Positions 23,059 to 29,724 of a DNA stretch of 30,895 nucleotides are shown in pieces. Source of the stretch: Fidelibacterota bacterium SCGC AAA003-L08 (GTDB lineage Bacteria; Fidelibacterota; Marinisomatia; SCGC-AAA003-L08; D37C17); the NCBI GenBank assembly GCA_000405805.1, contig ASPJ01000009.1, forward strand, positions 1 through 30,895, written 5' to 3'. Numbering within the stretch: the stretch's first letter is position 1; every line of letters begins with the position of its first letter. The notes under the pieces are model-generated. The model ran no database searches, had not been told where the DNA came from, and saw nothing but the letters and a program-made list of their open reading frames with translations. The translations under genes were made by a program, and so were the position numbers.

Positions 23059-23247
23059 TTATTTCTTTTCCTTTCCTTTTAAACAATTTGGACAGTATTT
23101 TGGATTTTCCCAAATAGGAATTTTTGTTTCACAAAATTTACAGACTATAATAGAGGATCTTTTATTTACATGCCAATGATTTTTCCCCTGATGAAATCTT
23201 TTTGCTCTTTTGTGTGCTGTTTTTTGTGCTTTTTCTTTAATGTTCAA
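23059..23247 (-). CDS. small zinc-ribbon protein
   Basis: 62-residue basic protein. CKFC and CPNC, 16 residues apart, form a probable zinc ribbon (CKFCETKIPIWENPKYCPNC) after a Lys/Arg/His-rich N-terminal helix (KAQKTAHKRAKRFHQGKNHW). Possibly nucleic-acid or ribosome associated, but not assigned. The only in-frame start seen is TTG at 23247. An ATG at 23258 is out of frame by one base across a five-T run (23251-23255), and adding one T there would give MKKELNIKEK. So a homopolymer error or a real frameshift at the start is possible. It is inverted relative to the array. Confidence 0.6.
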   Translation of the reverse strand: MNIKEKAQKTAHKRAKRFHQGKNHWHVNKRSSIIVCKFCETKIPIWENPKYCPNCLKGKEKK

Positions 23248-23292
23248 TTCTTTTTCATACTTTAATATAGTGAAATTAATAATAATAAATAA

Positions 23293-23335
23293 CCCATCCT
23301 ACTTTAGGAGAAGGGTCTAGGTTTGAATCCTCCAA
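23293..23335 (+). repeat. tRNA-Pro 3' remnant R13, degenerate
   Basis: CCCATCCTACTTTAGGAG followed by AGGTTTGAATCCTCC: anticodon-arm and T-arm traces with several changes and deletions, no terminator. Confidence 0.75.
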
Positions 23336-23357
23336 ATCTCATTGAGTTTCTAAATTG

Positions 23358-24428
23358 TCATAAAGATTGATTAGCTTCAATTTGAGATAAAAATTTAATC
23401 ACTTCAGATTTATTAGATTTCAAAAGACACCTATCCTTTTTTGCTTCTAATTGATAATCATACATTGGATCATAATAGTTAACTAATAATTCTTTTATCC
23501 ATTCTTCATGAGATATTTTATATAAATCAATTAGAATATTTTGAATGGTCATACTTATTTCATTATACAGTTTTAGACCTAGACGTTTATGTATTTTAAA
23601 TAATGATGATTGTAAGAATTTATTTAGTTTTTCTTTTGACATCCCATTCTTTAGAGGATCATATACATATTCTTTAGCTATATTTATGATACGTTCCTCA
23701 AGGGTTAACTCAATTACAATTATTTTAGATTTATTCATTTTTCTATACCATGCATTAGGAATAGTAAGTTTTCCTATCTTCCTCGATTCATCTTCAAGAA
23801 ATAATATATTATTATCATGTTTTATATATTCTGAAGCTAAATAATTTTCAAAATTTATAGTTGTTGGTTGTTGTTTAGTTAAGCCTCCAAATGCAGAGCC
23901 TCTATGTATAGCATGTTTTTCTAAGTCAATTGCTGAATGTAAATTTTTTAGGATAGCAGTTTTTCCTGTTCCAGTACGTCCAGCTAAAATTATCCATTTT
24001 TTTTGATCATTATTAACTGAATTAAGTATTTCAATAGCTGTATTTCTCAGAGCTTTATAACCCCCCTCAACAATAGGAACATTTATTCCCTCATCACTTA
24101 GCCATGATTTTGCGATTTGAGATCTCTTTCCCCCTCTCATGCAATAAATATATGTAGATGGATTTTTTGCTATAAATTTTTTCCATAAATACACTCTTTC
24201 ACTTTGCTGATTCTTTACTAGATCAAAACCTAATTTTTCAGCTGCATTAGTTCCTTGTTTTTTATATTTTATGCCTACTTCAGCTCTTTGTTTATCATTT
24301 AAAATAGGGATATTTACACTTGATGGAAAAGCTCCCTTATTAAATTCAATAGGAGCCCTTAAATCAATTAGGGGAATATTATTCTTTATAATATTTATTC
24401 TATTATCCATATTATGGTTCAATTTCAT
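23358..24428 (-). CDS. mnmH: tRNA 2-selenouridine synthase
   Basis: 356-residue MnmH/SelU (YbbB). Using selenophosphate, it replaces the sulfur of 2-thiouridine at the wobble position of Lys, Glu and Gln tRNAs by selenium, through a geranylated intermediate. The N-terminal rhodanese domain has LIDLRAPIEFNKGAFPSSVN (20-39) and catalytic Cys96 in YCMRGGKRSQ. The P-loop domain has Walker A GRTGTGKT (150-157). Length and motif order fit the family. It needs SelD elsewhere in the genome and so implies selenium use by this organism. The ATG at 24428 is 5 nt after TATATT (24434-24439, minus strand), again a leaderless layout. It is inverted between two degenerate tRNA remnants. Confidence 0.92.
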   Translation of the reverse strand: MKLNHNMDNRINIIKNNIPLIDLRAPIEFNKGAFPSSVNIPILNDKQRAEVGIKYKKQGTNAAEKLGFDLVKNQQSERVYLWKKFIAKNPSTYIYCMRGGKRSQIAKSWLSDEGINVPIVEGGYKALRNTAIEILNSVNNDQKKWIILAGRTGTGKTAILKNLHSAIDLEKHAIHRGSAFGGLTKQQPTTINFENYLASEYIKHDNNILFLEDESRKIGKLTIPNAWYRKMNKSKIIVIELTLEERIINIAKEYVYDPLKNGMSKEKLNKFLQSSLFKIHKRLGLKLYNEISMTIQNILIDLYKISHEEWIKELLVNYYDPMYDYQLEAKKDRCLLKSNKSEVIKFLSQIEANQSL

Positions 24429-24457
24429 GGTGCAATATATAATAGAATTAAATAACT

Positions 24458-24494
24458 AATCCATCTTGCTTTGGAAGGGGGCCTTCTAGGATTA
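24458..24494 (+). repeat. tRNA-Pro 3' remnant R14, degenerate
   Basis: CTAATCCATCTTGCTTTGGAAG: D-arm/anticodon-arm trace with a shortened loop. The remainder is hardly recognisable. Confidence 0.6.
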
Positions 24495-24501
24495 GAAGAG
24501 A

Positions 24502-25635
24502 CTATAGAGTATACATTAAATTTAAGCTATATGCTTGGTTTGTAAAGTCAATTCCATCCTCAAGAACATCCTGCAACCCATAGTAATAGGATGCGCGAAT
24601 TCCGAGTCCATTCTTTAACCAATAATCAATTGATATTAGTCCGCCATAATCAAGATTGAAGTCATCTAAATCATCTCCCAAACCTATAGACTCTCCATCA
24701 GATTTAACATAGCCATCATATATTTTTCCTACTTGTAGTCCAGAATAAATGGTCAAAACTTTATCAGTATATAATGGCAATAGTATGTATCCTGTATAAT
24801 AGTTAAATATCCATTCTACTTCTACCTCTACTACTTCTTCGTAGTATTCCCCATAATAAAAATAATAATCAATAGTTTCAAATTCAATGAAGCCTCCTCT
24901 TTCAATGATTCCACCACCTATTATGAAACCTCCAATAGGTTTTTCAATATATAAACTATATCCAGTACGATGAGTTAAATCATGAGAACTTCCACCAAAG
25001 TCTGTCAATTCTCCACTTTCAAATTTCAATTTACTCATATTGAATCCTGCACTAATCGTTATTCCTTTGGTTTCTTTTTGAATCTGTTTGTATATATCGT
25101 TCGAATTATTATTACTACTATATGGTTTGGTGTTAGGCTTTTTAGATTGTTGATTTTTATTAGAATTAGTATTACTAGTATTAAATGTCATAGCTCCCAT
25201 ATTATCAACTATTAATTCTGCAAGTTCTATGCAAGCTTCTTCAAGATTATCAATATCCATATGAGAAGAAATTTCTTTTCTAAAGGAACTAGTTTTAAAC
25301 CCCTTTTGGCTTAAAATCGAACCTAAAAATTTTATTCTACTACCCATTTTTGTTAATTTGACATATATAACCTTGGTGCTCTTTGTTTTCTCCAATTCAT
25401 CTAATGCACACTGATCATCTTCGCAGGATATTGACGATGTCTTAATATCTGAAAAATCGTCATATTCTATGATTATATAATCATTGAGTGCTTCAACAAA
25501 CAACTCATTAATATAGGTAATATCATTTTCATCTAAATATTTAGGGTCTATTGTACTATGGGGTTCAAGCACTAGAATTACATCATCTGCATAAACACTG
25601 GAAATAATTATAATATATAGAAATATTTTTTTCAT
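24502..25635 (-). CDS. exported protein with N-terminal TolB/CsgG-like region and outer-membrane barrel, unknown function
   Basis: 377-residue protein. Signal peptide at about residues 1-16 (MKKIFLYIIIISSVYA). Residues about 17-145 form an alpha-beta domain with CEDDQCALDELEKTKSTKVI, of the type that senses or binds in outer-membrane assemblies (similar in style to FlgO/TolB N-domains; inference). A low-complexity Ser/Asn/Lys linker (about 150-185) follows. The last part alternates as a beta-barrel and ends in a hydrophobic residue pattern (NQAYSLNLMYTL) typical of outer-membrane proteins. It lies 21 nt downstream of the next barrel gene on the same strand, so they are probably an operon. Function not identified. 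Confidence 0.65.
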   Translation of the reverse strand: MKKIFLYIIIISSVYADDVILVLEPHSTIDPKYLDENDITYINELFVEALNDYIIIEYDDFSDIKTSSISCEDDQCALDELEKTKSTKVIYVKLTKMGSRIKFLGSILSQKGFKTSSFRKEISSHMDIDNLEEACIELAELIVDNMGAMTFNTSNTNSNKNQQSKKPNTKPYSSNNNSNDIYKQIQKETKGITISAGFNMSKLKFESGELTDFGGSSHDLTHRTGYSLYIEKPIGGFIIGGGIIERGGFIEFETIDYYFYYGEYYEEVVEVEVEWIFNYYTGYILLPLYTDKVLTIYSGLQVGKIYDGYVKSDGESIGLGDDLDDFNLDYGGLISIDYWLKNGLGIRASYYYGLQDVLEDGIDFTNQAYSLNLMYTL

Positions 25636-25656
25636 AATTATATTAAGTTTACTTAA

Positions 25657-26862
25657 TTAAAATTTATAATTGACAGAAAGACCAAGTTCATACAGTATTA
25701 CGGCTGTATCATCGCCACCATAGCCATCAGTAGTAATTGATGAATATTCAGCATATACATCTAAGTACATGGATCCAATATCATAACCGAAACCACCAGT
25801 AAAACCTGATAAGGATACAGGGTCATCATCTCCACTATCAGTTGCCATAACCGCATCACTAAAATAACCCATTCGCAATGACAATGGATATCCCCTAGAT
25901 TCAAGTCCAAATCGGTAGCAAGCACCATCATCTAGTCCAGTGAGACCATACTCACTCGATTTCAAATCAGAAAAATTTCGACTTTGGTATTCTCCAACTA
26001 GCAGCAATTTTGGAGAAAGCTGGAAGGAACCCCCAAGAACAAGTAGAGCGGGTATATCATAAGTCATATCCTCACTATCTGTACCTGACTCATTATAACC
26101 ATCATAGCTCTCTGTCCAGTCGACTTCTTCTATTTCCCATTCAAATTCAGGAGTATAGGAAAAGCCGAGGGTTAAGTATTGATTTGCTTTTAATAATCCA
26201 CTGAATTTCCAAAAAGAAGCAGAATGCTCAATTTCTTCTTCATATTTAACTACGTCGCCATACTCCCCGGTTGTCGTAGATTCAGTTTCGATTTTCCCTC
26301 CTATAGATCTATTAAGAGTAATCCCTAGAAAAAGATTATTTTGCAAGCTTATTGCGATAGTTGGAGTAATAACATTTAAACCTCCATTAGAACTTATTTC
26401 GGTAGTAGTTTGGTCACCACTGCCAGAATAGTAGTCATCATCTGTACTTTCTTCTTCTAAATTGTAGCCCCAATCAAAATATGTTCTATAGCCCATACCA
26501 AGAGCTAATTTTGCGACTGAGCCACTTAATTTATAAGGCATCGAAAATGAAATATGATTAATTGAAAAATGTGGAGGAAATGTTAAATCATAACTATAGT
26601 AATAATCTTCTGCCCATTCATCTTCAACTGTTCCTCCAATCACTCTAAAGCCAGCTTGCATTTTTGTTTTATTAAAACTTGCAATCATAGCAGGATTTGA
26701 GAAGATGGCATTACTTCCTGTTGCGGATACTATACCTGTTTTACCCATTGCAATACTCCTAGCATCTACAGTTCTTGGACTAAACCCAAGGAAGTTATTT
26801 TGCGAAAAAATATATGTTGGCAAGACTAGCAAAATCATCACGATTATTTTAATTTTCATCAT
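25657..26862 (-). CDS. outer-membrane beta-barrel protein (PorV/FadL-like)
   Basis: About 402-residue barrel protein. The frame opens at 26886, but an AAAGGAGA Shine-Dalgarno directly upstream of the paired ATGs at 26862 and 26859 fixes the start. Signal peptide MMKIKIIVMILLVLPTYIFS. The mature N-terminus (PRTVDARSIAMGKTGIVSATGSNAIFSNPA) is the conserved start of PorV/FadL/UPF0164-type barrels common in FCB-group bacteria. The rest alternates polar and aromatic strands and ends YELGLSVNYKF. Its role (transport, or anchoring of secreted proteins) is not clear. It heads a two-gene unit with the downstream barrel protein; this unit is longer than the single-gene units and carries no recognisable tRNA remnant on its right side. 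Confidence 0.78.
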   Translation of the reverse strand: MMKIKIIVMILLVLPTYIFSQNNFLGFSPRTVDARSIAMGKTGIVSATGSNAIFSNPAMIASFNKTKMQAGFRVIGGTVEDEWAEDYYYSYDLTFPPHFSINHISFSMPYKLSGSVAKLALGMGYRTYFDWGYNLEEESTDDDYYSGSGDQTTTEISSNGGLNVITPTIAISLQNNLFLGITLNRSIGGKIETESTTTGEYGDVVKYEEEIEHSASFWKFSGLLKANQYLTLGFSYTPEFEWEIEEVDWTESYDGYNESGTDSEDMTYDIPALLVLGGSFQLSPKLLLVGEYQSRNFSDLKSSEYGLTGLDDGACYRFGLESRGYPLSLRMGYFSDAVMATDSGDDDPVSLSGFTGGFGYDIGSMYLDVYAEYSSITTDGYGGDDTAVILYELGLSVNYKF

Positions 26863-27032
26863 TGGTCTCCTTTTAGAACAAGACATTATTTTTAAATTTT
26901 AAGCTAAATTTTATTTTATAATATACACAATTAAAAGACCTCATGGAATAGACTTCATTTAGTTTTTTTTGCAATAATTCACATTAACCTTCCTAATGAT
27001 CGTAAAAAAATAGATATAGGCTCCTTATTTAA

Positions 27033-27057
27033 ATGCCTCTTTTATAGAGTCTTTTTT
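27033..27057 (+). terminator. array hairpin without tRNA remnant (imperfect)
   Basis: GCCTC-TTTTATA-GAGTC with one mismatch, then six T: the unit hairpin, preceded by no recognisable tRNA sequence. The 170 bases to its left show nothing else that I can identify. Confidence 0.7.
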
Positions 27058-27069
27058 ATTTTGTATATT
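27041..27069 (+). promoter_or_regulatory. putative promoter overlapping the hairpin, leaderless
   Basis: TTTATA (27041-27046), 17-bp spacer, TATATT (27064-27069), 6 nt to the ATG at 27076. Confidence 0.45.
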
Positions 27070-27075
27070 AATGAA

Positions 27076-28728
27076 ATGAAAAAATATTTATATATTCTGA
27101 GTTTTTCTCTATTTTTTAATTCTCTTTATTCTCAATGTGAAGATGATGAATTTCAATGTCATGGAGGAGCATGTATCCCTAATCAATGGGTATGTGATGG
27201 CTGGTTTGATTGTGAGGATGGTTCTGATGAAATTAACTGTGGCGAATCAATGTGTGGTGACGATTTTGCCTGTTCTCCTGATGGCAGTGAATGTGTTCCG
27301 TTATCCTATATATGCGATGGATGGGATGACTGTACGAATGGTGCTGATGAAATTAACTGTCCAGAAAACTCAGATTTATATTTTGATAAAAATATAGTTG
27401 GCTATTATACATCTTGGTCTATTTATGGAAGAGATTATCATGTAACAGATATCCCCGCAGAAAAAATTAATATAATTAATTATGCATTTGCTAATATTGA
27501 TCCTGCAACAGGAACGGTAGTGTTAGGTGATTCTTATGCAGATATAGATAAATTTTATCCTGGTGATTGCTGGGATGAGGGCTGTTTAAGAGGTAATTTC
27601 CATCAATTACAAATATTAAAAGAAAATTATTCTCATTTAAGAACTTTAATTTCTGTAGGAGGATGGACGTGGTCGACTTATTTTTCAGATATTGCTTTAA
27701 CTGAAGAATCAAGAGAGATTTTTGCTCAATCATGTGTTGATTTTATTGTAGAGTATGATTTTGATGGTGTGGATATTGATTGGGAATATCCAGTTGAAGG
27801 AGGTCTTGGGGGAAATCATTATAGCCCTTCTGATAAAGAAAATTTTACCTTACTATTGCAAAAAATAAGAGAACTACTTGATTTACAAAGTAGTATTGAT
27901 GGAAATGATTATCTGCTAACTATAGCTTCTACGGCAAGCTCGATTTATGTAGAAAATATTGAGGTTAATCTTATTCATGAATATTTAGATTGGATTAATC
28001 TTATGAGTTATGATTTGCATGGACCTTGGGGTGGTGAAACAAATGCTGTAACAAATTTCAATTCATCCCTATATGCTATTTCTGATGATCCATCTCCGTA
28101 TCCTGTGAATGAAGACTTTAATTTAGATGCATCTGTTCAATTATATATTGAGTTAGGTGTACCTAGAGAAAAACTAAATGCAGGTTTAGCTTTTTATGGA
28201 AGAAGTTTCGCTGGAGTTCCAGATGAGAATAATGGGCTATTTGTTTCATATACGGGTGTTCCTGGAATAGGTACATGGGAAGCCGGGGTATTTGATTATT
28301 GGGATCTTAATAATAACTATATCAATTTGAATGGATACGTTTCATATTGGCATCTTGAGGGCAAAGTCCCCTGGCTTTATAATCCTATTACACAGATAAT
28401 GATTAGTTATGATGATGAAGAATCAATTAGAGAGAAAGCATCTTATATAATTGAACAAGACATTGGTGGTGCGATGTTTTGGGAATTTTCTAGTGATAAA
28501 TTTTCAGATCTTCTAAACCAAGTAAATGATATCTTTAATTCAGAATCATCTAATGGGGTTATTGGAGATTTAAATAATGATGAAATGGTTGATGTTTTGG
28601 ATGTAGTCATTCTAGTGAATCATATTCTAAGTCCTGCAGCTGTTGAATTAGAGGGAGCGGATATAAATAATGATGGTAATATTGATATTCTAGATATAAT
28701 TCAACTTATAAATATAATTTTAAATTAG
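27076..28728 (+). CDS. secreted GH18 chitinase with two LDLa repeats and dockerin-like C-terminus
   Basis: 550-residue exported enzyme. Signal peptide MKKYLYILSFSLFFNSLYS. Two LDL-receptor class A modules (about residues 20-55 and 59-95), each with six Cys and the calcium site (CDGWFDCEDGSDEINC; CDGWDDCTNGADEINC). Then a GH18 barrel with VGYYTSWSIYGRDY, SVGGWTWS and the catalytic DGVDIDWEYP, Glu237 being the acid. The C-terminal dockerin-like pair (GDLNNDEMVDVLDVV, ADINNDGNIDILDII) is closest in sequence to that of the TIMP/YHYH chimera. All catalytic acids are present, so chitin or related glucosamine-polymer hydrolysis is likely. An in-frame TTG at 27061 lies inside the promoter block and is rejected. 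Confidence 0.92.
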   Translation: MKKYLYILSFSLFFNSLYSQCEDDEFQCHGGACIPNQWVCDGWFDCEDGSDEINCGESMCGDDFACSPDGSECVPLSYICDGWDDCTNGADEINCPENSDLYFDKNIVGYYTSWSIYGRDYHVTDIPAEKINIINYAFANIDPATGTVVLGDSYADIDKFYPGDCWDEGCLRGNFHQLQILKENYSHLRTLISVGGWTWSTYFSDIALTEESREIFAQSCVDFIVEYDFDGVDIDWEYPVEGGLGGNHYSPSDKENFTLLLQKIRELLDLQSSIDGNDYLLTIASTASSIYVENIEVNLIHEYLDWINLMSYDLHGPWGGETNAVTNFNSSLYAISDDPSPYPVNEDFNLDASVQLYIELGVPREKLNAGLAFYGRSFAGVPDENNGLFVSYTGVPGIGTWEAGVFDYWDLNNNYINLNGYVSYWHLEGKVPWLYNPITQIMISYDDEESIREKASYIIEQDIGGAMFWEFSSDKFSDLLNQVNDIFNSESSNGVIGDLNNDEMVDVLDVVILVNHILSPAAVELEGADINNDGNIDILDIIQLINIILN

Positions 28729-28834
28729 CCCATTCAGTTTTATAGATTTTACAGAGGTTTTCTTATTTTGTAGATTTATTCTATAATATGTATTAGTTTT
28801 GAAAGCTTTTTAATTAACAATAAGGAAAAATAGA

Positions 28835-29050
28835 ATGAGTGAAGAAGTAAAACAAGGTACTGTTAAGTGGTTCAATAATACTAAAGGATTTGGTTTCATT
28901 GAACCCTCAGAGGGTGGAAAAGATTTATTCGTCCATATGAGTGAAATAAAAATGGAAGGATTTAAAACTCTAAAAGATGGTGCAAGCGTTGAATACCAAG
29001 AAGGGCAAGGAGAAAAAGGACCTTGCGCAACTAATGTAGTACCAAAATAA
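28835..29050 (+). CDS. cold-shock domain protein (CspA family)
   Basis: 71-residue single-stranded nucleic-acid-binding protein. RNP1 is KGFGFIEP (18-25) and RNP2 is DLFVHM (30-35). GTVKWFNNTKGFG and the C-terminal GPCATNVVPK are typical. Cold-shock proteins act as RNA chaperones or antiterminators. A degenerate array hairpin and a TAGATT hexamer (28771-28776) lie upstream. The leader of about 55 nt with an AAGGAA Shine-Dalgarno is longer than those of other units, as often seen for csp genes. An independent perfect-stem terminator follows. Confidence 0.95.
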   Translation: MSEEVKQGTVKWFNNTKGFGFIEPSEGGKDLFVHMSEIKMEGFKTLKDGASVEYQEGQGEKGPCATNVVPK

Positions 29051-29060
29051 ATGAAGTGAA

Positions 29061-29090
29061 AACCCTCTACTCTTAGAGTAGAGGGTTATA
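29061..29090 (+). terminator. terminator of the cold-shock gene
   Basis: 12-bp perfect stem AACCCTCTACTC / GAGTAGAGGGTT with a TTA loop. The following T-tract is weak. Unrelated to the array hairpin. Confidence 0.75.
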
Positions 29091-29123
29091 AATTTAGATT
29101 TTATTATATAGAAAATAAATTAG

Positions 29124-29148
29124 GAGCCTCTTATATAGAGTCTTTTTA
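29124..29148 (+). terminator. array hairpin without tRNA remnant (imperfect)
   Basis: GCCTC-TTATATA-GAGTC with one mismatch, then T-tract and the TTTTGCAGATT block. No tRNA sequence before it. Confidence 0.65.
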
Positions 29149-29183
29149 TTTTGCAGATTTGATGTAATTAATTAGGAGTTTTT

Positions 29184-29594
29184 ATGAATGCTTCAAATAT
29201 AAAAATCATAGTATTACCTTTAATCATTTCAATATTAGTTATAACCCCTATCTTTGCTTCTTGTGGTTCTTGTCAAGTTCAAAGTAAAGCTAATATTTCA
29301 AAAAAATCTAGTGCATTTATCACTACAATTCCTAAATCTGGGGATATAGAAGGTTTTGTTATCAGTTCATGTGGAATGTGTGGTTTTGGATATAAAAAAA
29401 TCAGAGGATGCAGTCTAACAATAAAAATTGGAGATATTGTATATCCTGTAGAAGGAACAAAAATTCATAATCATGGAGATCCTCATTCTAAAGAAGGATT
29501 TTGTAATGCTCTTAGAGTAGCATATGTTTCTGGAAAAATAAAAGATGATAAATTTTATTCTAATTCTTTTACTTTAATGGAAAGTCCAAAATAA
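29184..29594 (+). CDS. DUF6370-like exported Cys-rich protein
   Basis: 136-residue protein with an N-terminal signal or membrane segment (about residues 6-26), then CGSCQ. The main domain has SSCGMCGFGYKKIRGCSLTI, YPVEGTKIHNHGDPHSKEGF and CNALRVAYVSGKI. The CxxCxFG...GC and DHGD.H...GFCNA pattern agrees with what I recall of DUF6370 (no search done). Conserved Cys and His suggest metal binding. The exported location is inferred from the N-terminus. GGAG Shine-Dalgarno about 8 nt before the ATG. Confidence 0.75.
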   Translation: MNASNIKIIVLPLIISILVITPIFASCGSCQVQSKANISKKSSAFITTIPKSGDIEGFVISSCGMCGFGYKKIRGCSLTIKIGDIVYPVEGTKIHNHGDPHSKEGFCNALRVAYVSGKIKDDKFYSNSFTLMESPK

Positions 29595-29633
29595 TTAGCA
29601 AACAACTTTTCTACCCCTAACATAAAATTAGAG

Positions 29634-29657
29634 AGCCTCTTTTATAGAGGCTTTTTT
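29634..29657 (+). terminator. array hairpin, eroded tRNA trace upstream
   Basis: AGCCTC (29634-29639) / GAGGCT (29647-29652), loop TTTTATA, then six T. The bases before it (29596-29620) faintly resemble the altered anticodon region of R9, possibly a last trace of a remnant. Confidence 0.75.
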
Positions 29658-29711
29658 ATTTTATAGATTGGTTCAACCATAATACCATAGCTTTACAATT
29701 CATCTGTTTTG

Positions 29712-29717
29712 TATATT
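29712..29717 (+). promoter_or_regulatory. putative -10 hexamer, leaderless
   Basis: TTTTGTATATT block with TATATT at 29712-29717, 7 nt before the ATG at 29725. Here the block is about 50 nt away from its hairpin, so the -35 is not the hairpin loop. Confidence 0.35.
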
Positions 29718-29724
29718 AGACGTT

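Noticed and set aside
8054..24494. The tRNA-like copies as functional tRNA genes
   Set aside because: All lack the acceptor 5' strand and most of the D-arm, so no cloverleaf can form; only 7691-7765 is complete.
7691..24494. CRISPR array or integron attC array
   Set aside because: Repeat spacing is irregular and the intervals contain whole genes, so it is not CRISPR. No GTTRRRY/RYYYAAC core pair or integron integrase is seen, and the repeats clearly derive from tRNA-Pro.
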